Source: Liopterus haemorrhoidalis (Eukaryota; Arthropoda; Insecta; Coleoptera; Dytiscidae). From it: DNA of 64,000 bases. Both the position numbers and the translations under genes were made by a program. The notes beneath the pieces are model-generated. The model saw nothing but the letters and a program-made list of their open reading frames with translations. It ran no database searches and was not told the DNA's origin. Below are positions 45,986-57,000 of this stretch, in pieces. The stretch covers positions 183,410,535 to 183,474,534 of the forward strand of contig OZ020611.1 in NCBI GenBank assembly GCA_963971575.1. The letters run 5' to 3'. The first letter of the stretch is position 1. The number at the start of each line of letters is the position of its first letter.

Positions 45986-47276
45986 CAAGGTGTCTCAAAA
46001 GAAATTTTATATTTAGTGGATCGATTAAAAAAAAAGTAAGCCGTATATAGAAAAAATGTTTATTAATTATTAAAATAAACTTTTTGGGGATTTATTTGTT
46101 AAAAATAATATCGTCTAAATGTAGACCCTCGCGTTCTCGGCACTCATTTAATCGCACAGTAAAATTACTTATGACGTCTCGGCAGGTGGACTCAGGGATG
46201 GCTGCCATTTCGTGACGGATATTTTCTTTCAAATGCGCCAGTGAAGTCGGTTTATTGGCGTAAACTTTAGATTTAAGATAACCCCATAGGAAAAAGTCTA
46301 TAGGGGTTAAATCTGGACTGCGTGGAGGCCAATTTATGTCACCTCTCCGGGAGATCAATTTGCCTGAGAAAAATTCACGAACACGTGGCAGAGACATATT
46401 GGACGTGTGTGAAGTTGCTCCGTCCTGTTGGAACCATGTTCTTTGGTTATAGCCAGGAAAGTTTTGCAGTTCAGGTACCAAGAAGTTGTCTAACATCTCC
46501 ACATAACGCTCTGAATTCACTGTAACTGCACGCCCCCTTTCGTCTTCAAAAAAGTAAGGGCCGATAATTCCTCGCGCCGACATCGCAGCCCATACGGTCA
46601 CTTTAGGCGAATGTAGGGGTTTCTGATGTTTGCGTTTCGGATTCGTTGCACTCCAGTAGCGGCAGTTCTGCTTATTTACGTGGGCATTAAGATAAAAATG
46701 AGCTTCATCCGAAAACAAAATGTTGGTAAACGTTGAAAATCGCTCAATCACCTGATTTACGAAATTAAGACTGGCATCTTGGGGCTTTAATGAATTTTGT
46801 AGGGGTGCAGCTTTAGGTCTTTGTGCATAATGCGATGTAATGATGATCTATGCACATTTAAAGCACTTGCGCGCTTCCGAATTGAAAGGTTCGGGTCGTC
46901 ACGAACAGACTGATTAACATTCTCCACGTTTTCTACCGTTCTTGATGACTTAGGTCGCCCGGATTTTGATTTATCCAGCGTTGTACCAGTCTCTTCAAAC
47001 TTTTTAACCCAATGTCGAATGAGAGGAATGCTTGGCGCATCATTTAAGTGGCGAAAACCTCGAATACTGCAGAATTTTCTACGCGCTACAGTCGCCGAAT
47101 CACCGTTTTTGTAAAACTCTCGCACGCATAACGCGCGGTCTGCTCCCGAGAAACGCTCCATAGCGACTTAATTCCCAAGAGCCAGGCTACCGATTGACAT
47201 AATCCCCGCGCCCCTCGGATACGTTGCGTTCACGCAGTAAGATAAATAAATATAAAATTTCTTTTGAGACACCTTG
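45986..47276 (-). mobile_element. Complete mariner-type transposon with DD41D transposase
   Basis: The 1,291-bp element has terminal inverted repeats at least 30 bp long and identical (start CAAGGTGTCTCAAAAG), at 45,986-46,015 and 47,247-47,276. It is flanked by TA on both sides (45,984-45,985 and 47,277-47,278). One transposase gene fills the interior on the minus strand. Identical ends and a single coding lesion indicate recent activity. Confidence 0.95.
46092..47161 (-). pseudogene. mariner-superfamily transposase, DD41D, one frameshift
   Basis: Cut-and-paste transposase of the enclosing element, about 350 residues. It starts MERFSGADRALCVREFY at 47,161. The first part (124 codons, to about 46,787) carries the DNA-binding domain, including a SIPLIRHWVKKFEETGT helix-turn-helix block and a linker GRPKSSRT. 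A frameshift near 46,780 then shifts the frame. The second part reads ILFSDEAHFYLN (first catalytic D), WFQQDGATSH (second D) and WPPRSPDLTPID (third D), with 41 residues between the last two, then FFLWGYLKSKVY, and stops at 46,092. DD41D spacing is the mark of the rosa/Visitor-like branch of the superfamily. Apart from the frameshift no stop interrupts the catalytic domain. A sequencing or assembly error at the frameshift cannot be excluded. Confidence 0.9.
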
Positions 47277-47278
47277 TA

Positions 47279-48462
47279 TTAGCGTTTTAGTAATATTCGA
47301 CCTATGTTGTACCATTATTTATATATTTGACTAATTTAAAGTAATTATTATAACCATAATATACCATATTATATTCACTAAAAATATATTAATAAATTAT
47401 CTTTTAGCAAAAAGATTTTTTACAAAAACATATTTCAGTCCAATTGAGTTTGGATGCACTATATCCCTTGCTTTTATGGATACCACGCCACTTTAGTGCT
47501 TTAATGCACTCTATCACGGCTGCGTTTAAAAACAGACGCCTTGAAAAAATACGTATTTCTAACTGAGTATCCGTGGAACCTATATGGTATCAATACCTTT
47601 ATTTTTGATAGTTATATAAAGAAAATATTTATTTACTTTAATAATATAACTAATAATTTCTTTTTGTTTTAGGTGAGTGCCGCTTCCTTTACTAAGTGAA
47701 CAATAATAATCTAAGATTGGTGAGTAATTTCAACAAATTTTGACTGTAAATCTTCTGTTCGAGCTATCTCGAGAGTGTAGCGTACGATGCGCTTGCTATG
47801 GGCCTTACGAACTTAATACTCGTTTTTAAAATTAGTAAAGTGAAATTCAAGGTATAAAAATTTCATATATACTTTTAACAACAAAACCGTATTATCCCTA
47901 CAGGGTTCCTTCAATAAATATCAATGTTAACTAGGTAACCATAACATTGTTACCTAGTGTGGACCTGGAAATACTCATTTTATAATAGCAGCCATTATTG
48001 TGGCTATTAATTACCTGCTTAGCAGGGCGGTCGTTAAACAGTCAAGAGTTATTTCTTATATCTTCAATTTCATTATATATATTTAACAATATCGAAAAGT
48101 TTGATGATGCCAAGCATTTCATTTATTTCCATTCTCTTGAAGATTGTTGCTTGCTAACTTAAGTTAATCTATGGCAGTTGCATTTGCATAATGGTCAACT
48201 AATTCGCTTTATAAGTGTGAGAAAAAAGCAATTTGGCCATCGCAACCGACTCAGCTTCCCTTAAATGATTACCTGTATCTCTGAATTAAAATTCGGGAAT
48301 ATGGGGACGCGCTTCAGAGAGCACGTAAAGCCGGCAGTCTCGGCTACCGTAAAAATAGTTATCAGGTTATGCTAGATAGCGCTAGTCGCGACCTGAAAAT
48401 TAGGTATTATACCATACGAAATAGTAAAACTCCATCTATCCATGATATACTAAATAAACGTC
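47279..48462. other. Unassigned DNA
   Basis: It contains the second mini-exon-like block at 47,673-47,719. Nothing else is recognised. Confidence 0.4.
47673..47719 (+). other. Candidate 47-nt mini-exon, second copy
   Basis: TTTTTGTTTTAG precedes GTGAGTGCCGC and the block ends at GATTG followed by GTGAGTA. The layout and some sequence match 9,686-9,723 (upstream TAATTTCT, TTTGTTTT and both GTGAGT motifs). Confidence 0.3.
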
Positions 48463-48697
48463 CGAAAATCCGATGGCCGAGCGCATTTAATAGTGCAGTT
48501 TGGACTGGTGAAAACCGTCTGGATTGTGATGTTGGTGGTTCGATTCTCCGTCGGTGATATTATGCGGGCGAGAATAATATGTTTATATTACAATCATTCA
48601 CCCCTCATCCAGGTGTAGGAGCTCGCCCCCTAGCATCGGCGACTAGCCTCGTTGCATAAATAGGCCGATGTAAAATAAATAACTAAAAAAAAGCAAT
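48463..48697 (+). mobile_element. tRNA-derived SINE, copy A
   Basis: The head has an A-box TGGCCGAGCGC and a B-box GGTTCGATTC separated by about 50 nt, which fits a Leu/Ser-type tRNA ancestor with a long variable arm. The tail reads AGGCCGATGTAAAATAAATA. The body and tail match the minus-strand copy at 59,673-59,890 (GAGAATAATATGTT, GCATCG, CCGATGTAAAATAAATAA). It ends 9 bp before the MITE at 48,706. Confidence 0.8.
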
Positions 48698-48705
48698 ATT
48701 CCCTA

Positions 48706-49209
48706 AAGCTGCTTTTACAGCTCTTAAATTAGGCGACTATGGACTATGACTTGTGCACTGTTGATAGTGTATGTTATATGGTAACACGAGCGACCGTTCA
48801 GAGCTCTGAATTTAATGCATTATGTTTTGTCAATTGTAGTTAGTACGTTGTTTTAATGAGACATATAAACACACTTTAGCTATCTCACTTTACATAACCT
48901 AAAAAATACTGTCACAAATATTTCAACAAATTTCGGAAATCGTTGATACCAAAAGGAATTGCTGTAGTTGCGGTAATAATTTTGTTATTAAAATATAGTA
49001 AGTAATCACGATCTCGCTGATGGCGGGTTTAAAGTTACAAATGCTTTTTTTTCATCGTAGTTGGTTTGAAAAAACATAGATGTCACAACATTCGATAAGT
49101 ATTAATTTTCAGAGCTGTAAACGCTTTCGTTAAACGTTAAAACTAGTTCTAATTTTATACACAATGCATAGTCTATAGTCGAGTAATTTAAGAGCTGTGA
49201 ATGTAGCTT
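48706..49209. mobile_element. MITE with ~45-bp terminal repeats, AGCTGC family
   Basis: The left end AAGCTGCTTTTACAGCTC...TTAAATTAG and the inverse of the right end AAGCTACATTCACAGCTC...TTAAATTA match for about 45 bp. TA or TAA flanks both ends. The left half is related to 13,511-14,143 and 7,296-7,570. It is non-coding; the superfamily is likely PIF/Harbinger. Confidence 0.7.
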
Positions 49210-49964
49210 TAACCCCAAAATGTTTTGTAGAGTACCGCGCGTGTTTTGGGCGTGTTCTTTCGTCATTTAATTCATTAGTTTTATAGTGAAAAATTAAGAC
49301 ATTTTTAACCTTCATTGCGTACTTTTACCCATATCTTACATTTAAAAAATTAGCGATTAACCTTAGATATCCATCAGACATTACCTTAAATAAAATATAA
49401 AAACGTTCCATAAACAGAATGATTTATCAATGCCATTAAAACATTAAACTTTACGTCAAAACATACGAGTAACGTATCTGACTATAACAGCTGGTGTGAA
49501 GTTAGCAGTGGGTGGGAAATGACCACAGTTAAATATTCAAAAATTTCTGCAGCTGGTCATCTTCAGTGAACAGTGAACAGGTGAATAGCAATGAAATTAG
49601 TCCTCAGTAAGGGGTAGATAAAGAATAAGTTTCCAAATAAAAGATACAATACGTAACATACGATATACATATGTAAATTATAATTCTTGGCACCAGTTCA
49701 CCATTGTTATCATTTAACTTGTTATTTATACGCAAGCAATTAATCAGATGGGAAGTAGTGATATACTTTTTATTGTTTTAGGTAACTAGCAGACACCTTT
49801 CTCTACATTAAAAATAAAGCCCACTCATTAATTTTAGTCCATTTATCTTAATACATTACGCATTACCTTTCAAAATGTCTGGTGGATTCGATTGGCGTTA
49901 CACGCAGCATATATCCGGAGTTTAGAATTTGATATTTATAAAAAAAAAAATCAGGCTAGCCTTA
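49210..49964. other. AT-rich DNA, nothing recognised
   Basis: A splice-acceptor-like TTATTGTTTTAG occurs near 49,780, resembling those of the two mini-exon blocks. Confidence 0.4.
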
Positions 49965-50689
49965 AGTCCATTCTACATTATACTTTTTTCAATACTATCC
50001 AACTCTGACGTCATTTCAACTTTTGATACTACAGAATATAGTGGGGGAAAAAAATAAGAGACAGTTATAAATTTTATATCTTCCATCTCTTATTACTTTT
50101 CATTGCCAACTTAAAAATTTTTAGGTTCAGATGGCACACAACAATTTGGTTACAGTAAACCAATTTATAAATATTGTTTAACTGTGCTAAGTTTATATTT
50201 AATTATATGAACTAAATAAACTTCTTATCAACTTAATAAACTACTAAAAGTTAACTTGTAAACAAAAACTAAAAAGTTGGTGTTGGTACGACTGAAAAGT
50301 ACAGAACTGTCAACCAAGAATTTGACAGGAGGTAGTTTTGGATGACAGTTCTATACTTTTCAGTCGTACCAACACCAACTTTTTAGTTTTTGTTTACAAG
50401 TTAACCTTTAGTAGTTTATTAAGTTGATAAGAAGTTTATTTAGTTCATATAATTAAATACAAACTTAGCACAGTTAAACAATATTTATAAATTGGTTTAC
50501 TAAAACCAAATTGTTGTCTGCCATCTGAGCCTAAAAATTTTTAAGTTGGCAATGAAAAGTAATAAGAGATGGAAGATATAAAATTTATAACTGTCTCTTA
50601 TTTTTTCCCCCACTATATTCTGTAGTATCAAAAGTTGAAATGACGTCAGAGTTGGATAGTATTGAAAAAAGTATAATGTAGAATGGACT
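49965..50689. mobile_element. 725-bp near-perfect palindrome (foldback MITE)
   Basis: The two arms of about 345 bp are inverse complements with very few differences, around a ~30-bp centre near 50,327. The ends are AGTCCATTCTACATTATAC and its inverse, flanked by a TTA triplet on both sides, which fits the TWA target sites of PIF/Harbinger. No coding region is present. A read-through transcript would make a ~345-bp double-stranded RNA. Confidence 0.85.
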
Positions 50690-50817
50690 TTAGCCTTAGT
50701 CGTGGATAGCCTAAAGCTGCGTACAGACCAATTTCGCGAACAACTGATGAACTAAGCGTATATAGAGATCAGGAGCAGTTCGTATTCAATTCGTTGTTCA
50801 GATGGAGTTCACTATAT

Positions 50818-51657
50818 CAGCGTTTCTCAACCGCGGGACGGCGAAGTCTTATAAGAGCGAAACATGAAGAGATAATATAAATGCGTTCAATTTTGTAAGA
50901 TATAAATGTTATCCATATTAATAAATATGTTACATTTATATTCAAAAAATGCATTTTATTTATCTATTATTATTTGGGTTTGTCAGGTTTTGAGAAGCTT
51001 CCACTAGCAAACTTCAGTAACCTTTTGAGCTATGTCATACTAGAGACTAACGGAGTTAAATACACACGGTTGCATTTCAGACTCTGGTGATCTGTATTAT
51101 TAAAAAGGAGGGTTTGTAAGCCCGCCAGTACCGTCCAGGTTTTCCCGCAACGTGTTCGGCACGTGTTCGAGAACTAGGATAATCCCTGTAAAGGTTAGAG
51201 GTAACCTTTACAGGGAAGGTCGAGGAAGCTTTATCCCAGTAACCGACCGATTCCCAAACCCTGGCGATATGCGACCGATAGGTTCACACCAAATCCAACC
51301 CCAACACTGCCAAGCAATACGAGCAGCACTGCTTTTTGCATTCTGCAGATCAGAGAGGTAGCAGATAGTCTGCAAACAAGAATGATCTCGATTTATCTCT
51401 TGAAAGCAGCTTTAAGGCCACCCAAAATTCAGACTACGAGCTTCACAAAATAACCCGGGTACATCTTTCTTAGCTCGGGCAAGAGGTCCAGGTACTTAGT
51501 TCTTTTCTCATCCTCATTGAGAGTTATATTCTTCCTAGTTGGACAAGATAATTCTAAGACAAAAATGTATTTTGTTTCTGCGTATATACAGGGGCGGGGC
51601 AGACAATATTTACATAATTTCGGGGACTCCCATGCCAGAAAAGGTTGAGAAACACTG
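50818..51657. mobile_element. hAT-type element carrying a LINE fragment
   Basis: The left end is CAGCGTTTCTCAACC and the inverse of the right end is CAGTGTTTCTCAACC. Flanks CACTATAT and CGCTATAT agree at 7 of 8. The interior holds a minus-strand LINE fragment. No hAT transposase is seen. Confidence 0.8.
50985..51560 (-). pseudogene. LINE ORF2 C-terminus and 3' end (inside hAT element)
   Basis: On the minus strand the reading begins NITLNEDEKRTKYLDLLPEL, continues RKMYPGYFVKLVV, and after stops gives a LICRMQKAVLLVLLGSV block. Lysine-tyrosine-aspartate-leucine, a V(V)xxVxGxLG block and a QKSxxLGTxxI block in this order form the C-terminal tail of a widespread invertebrate LINE. Downstream DNA to about 50,985 contains the same 3' terminal words (CAAACTTCAGTAACC inverted) as 62,335-62,720. 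A ~22-bp perfect inverted repeat (about 51,186-51,220) lies inside. Confidence 0.65.
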
Positions 51658-51779
51658 CGCTATATGATCAGCAACATCGAAGAAATAGATCGCAAATACT
51701 TGGCGAACAGCTCCTGCAGTGTATACGTGTTTATCAAGCAGTTTAGTTATGTGACTATTATGGTAGTGTTCATTTCAAA

Positions 51780-52330
51780 CCTTTACATACTTCTAGTGAA
51801 AAATTGGAATGGGGTGAAGACCAAATTGTTAGCTTAATTGGACAATATCATAAACCCTCAAATATATCAGTCACAGAATTAAAATTATTTAAGAAGCTGC
51901 TATACTCTATTTGCAAGTTATTGAGCAAGTCAGTTCCGTTGTATTTTGCATGATTGCTGAATTAATTTGCTAGAACGTTCAAACGTTGGAATGCAGTATT
52001 GCTCTTATGGGAAATAGGAGCTATGTTGCCAAATAATGTAAAGTATCAAATATATCAATGAACTCAAAATATTGTGCGTAATTTTATATTCTTTTGTTGA
52101 GAACTTAAAGCAAAAAATTAAATGGAAAAAGTATCAGGGAAAAATGAATAACCATTTGTACCGCCTTTTGAATGATCAGCGCGTTTTACAGCTGGAAACC
52201 TCGCCAAGAAAGAAAAGGATAGTGTTACTGGGAGAACCCCATTTCCATTTATGATGTCGACATTTTGCAACATCTATTCTGAATTCCGAACTGAGCGAAT
52301 TCTCGAATCTGACTCCATTATTCAGAACAG
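51780..52330 (+). pseudogene. Possible MADF/Myb-like ORF of the PIF/Harbinger element
   Basis: The plus strand reads EKLEWGEDQIVSLIGQYHK, where W-x6-(L/V)-x-L-I-x-x-Y resembles the start of a MADF DNA-binding domain, the accessory protein of PIF/Harbinger transposons. The reading is then broken by stops. The rest, including FVPPFE and FNIYSEFRTE-like parts, is not diagnostic. The identification rests on this short match and the element context. Confidence 0.3.
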
Positions 52331-52449
52331 GTGGTGTAAACGATGAGTTTGCAAACTAATCGCAAATAGCTAACGAACCACTCGCAATCATTTCTCTAAC
52401 TGCTCGCGAACAGATTATTTTGGTGTGCTCGCGCCTTTACAGTATACCT

Positions 52450-53224
52450 TAATCCGGTCAAATTGCATCCCTCATAGCCGGACTGGTAGAAAAGCATCTA
52501 ATAACAACAGCCTAATACCCTGATACGTGGAAGACATAGCCCTGTACCAATTTATCTATAAAATATATCCAGATACTGTTTTCGGGAGCAGTGTGGAGAC
52601 CAACCCAAAATGGCAATTCTCATTTTCCGCCTATAATAATCGGCACACCGAAAATAGCAATCTCTTTTGCAATATACAATGTGTTAATATCTCTTTTCGA
52701 ACGTGTCTAACTTACGAAGTATTTCACGAAAAGCAGCAATGGTAGTTAGATTTAAAGCTATCTCATCTTTTCAAGCGATCTATTTAATTAATTCGAAGAA
52801 TGTGAGATAAAAAAGGAAGCAAGTGTTAAAGTTTATATTTGATAAAAGATGGCGTTGTGTCGTTATAATGCACATGATGTTGAGGTTTCTAATCTCGTCA
52901 CGATTTTACTAATGAAAAGTGACTCTGATATTGAATGTTGATATTTTCTAAAGTCAGGAGTTCTTTCACATTTTTTTGCATGAATTACAGAAATACTTTC
53001 AGCAAATATACTTAGCTCAGGTCAGGAATTACTTTTTATTTAATTTCCTCGTGCATATTATCTTGTGATTAGGTCCGTATTTACTTATATCGAGGCCCGA
53101 GACGCAAACGGTTTCTGGGGCCCTCTTCCCTAACTAATAGTTCCTTTGCCCCCCTCTTTGGTAATATTATCTTTGCCCTCTAAATAATCTCTAAATAAAC
53201 TTCATTAAGCAGAAAAGAAATACT
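52450..53224. other. Unassigned DNA
   Basis: GGCCCGAGACGCAA and GGGGCCCTCTTCC words near 53,090-53,130 look like repeat debris. Confidence 0.4.
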
Positions 53225-53770
53225 TCCTCATCCAAGTCTAAAGTTTCCATTCCATATAACAGAATGGAGAACACATAGTACTGGACAATTTTCATACGAA
53301 GTTTTAGATTGAGACTTCGATTCGTTAGAAGACGTTTCATTCTCATAAACGCATATCTTGCCATCTCTCATCGTGTTCGTATTTACTGTCGATATTTCAA
53401 ACTATTGTTTATCCAAATACCAAGATATTTGTGCTGAGAGACTGTTATGTGGTTATCATTTAGAATTAGATCTCTGGCTGTGAAGTTAGATTTTGTTATG
53501 ACCATGTGTTTTGTCTTACTGAAGTTCATATGAAGGCCATATTCTTTACTTTACAGTATGGATCCGGTGAATAAGATTTCTAAGATCTTGAATATTGTCT
53601 GTCAAAAGTACAGTGTCGTCAGCGAATCTAATGTTGTTAATAATCTTTCCATTAACTATTATACCTGCTGTTTCTTCACTCAGTGTTTTCTTGAATATTG
53701 CCTCCGAGTAAAGGTTGAACAACAAAGGAGATAGTATCATCCTTGTCTTGCACCTCTGAGTATGTTCACA
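53225..53770 (-). pseudogene. LINE reverse transcriptase, 3' part (right of split)
   Basis: On the minus strand, after the insertion point, the reading gives RGxRQG, ILSPLLFNLYSEAIFKKTL, NGKIINNIRFADDTVLLTDN, then HMNFSKTKHMVITKSN, HKYLGIWINNSLKY and YVFSILLYGMETLDLDEE. These are the RT motifs with an intact FADD box, the thumb KTK motif and the YLG and LLYGxE blocks. Frameshifts occur near 53,745 and 53,555, and stops near 53,400. It continues the fragment at 58,895-59,045, from which it was separated by the hAT insertion. Confidence 0.85.
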
Positions 53771-53896
53771 ATTTAAACCAGTGATTCTCAAAGTGGGCGG
53801 ATACCACCCCCCTGGAGGGCGCTGGAACGATCCAAGGGGCGATTGTAGCCTCGGGTGCATTTGGGGGGCATTGAAAATGATAAAGACTTGCTTACC

Positions 53897-54026
53897 TGTA
53901 ATGATATAGTAAGTCATGAAAACATTAGGATGACGTTGTCAGAGGTTGTCAAGAAAATAATAAAAAATAGTTTTGGTTGTTAATATTGATGTAAAATAAT
54001 AATAATATATTTTAATAAACATTACA
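53897..54026 (+). repeat. 5' LTR of the gypsy element
   Basis: It begins TG and ends CA. A polyadenylation signal AATAAA lies at 54,014-54,019, close to the end. I see no clear TATA box in the upstream half. Confidence 0.95.
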
Positions 54027-57000
54027 TGGTGTCAGGTGATAACACTATGAATTCAGGAGATAGTAATAGTAGTAAAAAGATTTGTGCTATAAATGGAATA
54101 GACGCACCGTCGAATTTTGGTTTCATACCAGAGGAGTGGCCAAAATGGTTCAAAAGGTGGAATCGATACAGGATCATAAGTGGTCTCGATAAAATGGATG
54201 AAAGCTACCAAGTGGCTAGTTTTATATATTTAATGGGCGACAAAGCGGAGGATATAATGGATTCGTTCAAATTAGAAGAGGTAGATAAAAATAATTATAT
54301 CAAGGTTACACAAGCTTTTGAAAATCATTTTATTATCAAGCATAACGTAGTATATGATAGAGCTAAATTTAACACTAGGATACAACAAGACGATGAGAGT
54401 GTCGAAGAATTTGTAACAGAACTACATCGCTTGGCATCCAAATGTAATTATGGTGTTTTAGAGCCAGAGCTTATTAGAGATAGACTCATAGTAGGGTTAA
54501 AAGACATAAAAGTTGGCCAGTCATTGGAGCTCAAGTCAGATATAACATTAGAAAAAGCAATAGAGAAAGCCAGGCAGGCAGAAACAGTGAAGAAAAATGA
54601 AGGGTTACTAAGACATCGTAACAATGGAGAGGAAAAAGTAATAAATGCGGTAAAGCTAAGGAAGGATAATCAGAGGAACTATCAAAATTATCAACGGAAA
54701 AGAAATGGCGTGCAAAGTCAAGAAAATGGAAAATTTCCCTGTTATAAGTGTGGTAAAATGACACATAAATTTGGACGGTGTCCTGCAAGAGAGGCTACAT
54801 GTTTTATATGTAAAAAAGTTGGTCATTTTGCTCCGTTGTGCAGAAGGAGAAAAGTAGAAGATATATTAGAAGAAAATTATAAAGATTCTGATTCTGATGA
54901 ATCTTGTTTTGTTGATGTTGTTACTGGAGGAGACGGTACGCCATGGAGAACAAAAATTAAGTTAGATGGTACAGTAATTAACTTTAAAATTGATACAGCA
55001 GCAGATGTAACGATAATTCCGAGAAATGTATACTTGAAAATTTTCAAGCATAAGAAATTACGAAAAACAAAAAAAAAGTTTTTTGGTGCAGGTCAAAATG
55101 AAATTTTTACCGATGGGAGCATGATTTGTGAACTGCGGTATGGAAAAAAGATGATTCAAGAAAAAGTATATGTAGTCAACATGTTGAATGAGCCATTATT
55201 AGGTAGGCCTGCTTTAAAGAAATTGGAAATGATTGCATTTCTTGAGAATTTAGAAACAACGAAAGAGATTACGAATATATTCCCCAGTTTGTTCAAAAAC
55301 AAATTAGGAAAACTAAAGGGAGAATATGACGTTAAATTGAAAGAAAATGCTGAGCCTTTTGCTGTAAGTTCAAGTAGGCGCGTTCCTATTCCCCTGCGTG
55401 AGAAACTAAGAAATGAAATTGACAGGATGCTGCAAGATGATATTATAGCACCAGTCACAGAGGCAACAGAATGGTGTGCTCCGATTGTTTTGGTGGCTAA
55501 AAAAGAAGCAGGTGAGATTAGATTATGTACAGATTTTACTCAACTAAACAAATTTTTAATTAGAGAAAGATTAATTCTACCATCTGTTGATGAGACTTTA
55601 GCAAAAATAGGTAATGCTAAAGTTTTTTCAAAATTAGATGCAAAATGTGGGTTTTGGCATATTCCCTTATCAAAAAAATCTTGCAAATTAACGACATTTA
55701 TAACTCCGTTTGGGAGATATTATTATAAACGTTTACCCTTTGGAGTGTCTTCAGGACCGGAACATTTTCATAAGCGAGTAGGCCAAATAATTGATCGTCT
55801 TGATGGGGTAGTACATCATATAGATGATATTTTGATATTTGGAAAAAATCAAGAGGAGCACAATAAAAATTTATTCAAAGTTTGTAGGAAACTAGAAGAA
55901 GCTGGTATTGTACTGAATAAAAAAAAATGTGAGTTTAATGTTTGCAAAGTAAAGTTTCTAGGCTACGTGATAAGTGGTAATGGATTGGAGATAGATGAAG
56001 CTAAATTTAAAGCCATACGTGATTTACCAGCTCCTACAAATTTAAAAGAATTAAGAAGATTTTTGGGTATGTATAATTATTTAATAAAATTTTTACCTAA
56101 ATTAGCTGATGTAAATAAGCCGATAAGAGAATTGCTAAGGAAAAATACTGAATTTATTTGGAATGATATGCACAATAAAACATTTGAACGTTTAAAACAG
56201 CTCTTGATGCAGGCGCCAGTACTCGCAAATTATGATGTGAATAAAGATACACGGTTATCAGCTGATGCCTCAAGTTATGGTATTGGGGCTACTTTAGAGC
56301 AAAAACAGAATAATGGAATTTGGCGACCTACTATGTATATCTCGAGAGCCCTAACTGACACAGAAATGTTTTATGCACAAATAGAAAAAGAGGCGTTGGC
56401 AATAACATGGGCTTGTGAACGATTGTACTGTTTTTTAATTGGTAAGAAGTTTGCCATTAACACTGATCATCTGCCATTAATTAGAATATTCACAGATAAA
56501 CCAATAAATGAGTTAACAGCTCGATTGCAGAGATTCAGAATGCGAATGATGCAATTCACCTATGACATTAAACATGTTCCAGGGAAAAGTTTTTATGTAG
56601 CAGACGCTTTATCCCGTGCACCAGTAAAATCTGTTGAAACTAGCAAAGAAAAACTGAAAAGAAATCTAGTTGAAAATCAGATAAATTGTGTTGTACAAAA
56701 TTTACCAATTTCAGATTTAAGAGTTAGAAGAATAAAGGAAACACAAGATTTGGATGAAACTTGTGGTAATATTAGACAATGTATTACAGCTGGTTGGGAA
56801 AACAGTCCTGACAAACTGCAAGGGTTTAAAATTTATAAAGATGAATTATATTATTCAAAAGAAGGCATAATTTTAAAGGGGAATAGGTTATTCATTCCTA
56901 AAACGATGAGGAAAGAAATTTTAAGCAAATTACATGATGGACACAATGGAATTGCGAAGTCGAGGCGTTTGGCTAAAATGACTGTTTGGTGGCCAAATAT

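Larger units (their letters stand above)
50715..52449. mobile_element. PIF/Harbinger-like element split by a hAT element
   Basis: The left end AGCTGCGTACAGACCAA, then TTCGCGAACAACTG, resembles the inverse of the right end (AGGTATACTG...GAGCACACCAAAATAAT...GTTCGCGAGCAGTT). Both ends are flanked by TAA. Removing the hAT insertion (50,818-51,657) leaves about 0.9 kb containing one possible coding remnant. Confidence 0.6.

Noticed and set aside
54531..55458. Minus-strand frames of 85 and 100 codons
   Set aside because: Shadows of the gypsy gag-pol gene on the opposite strand; no independent motifs.
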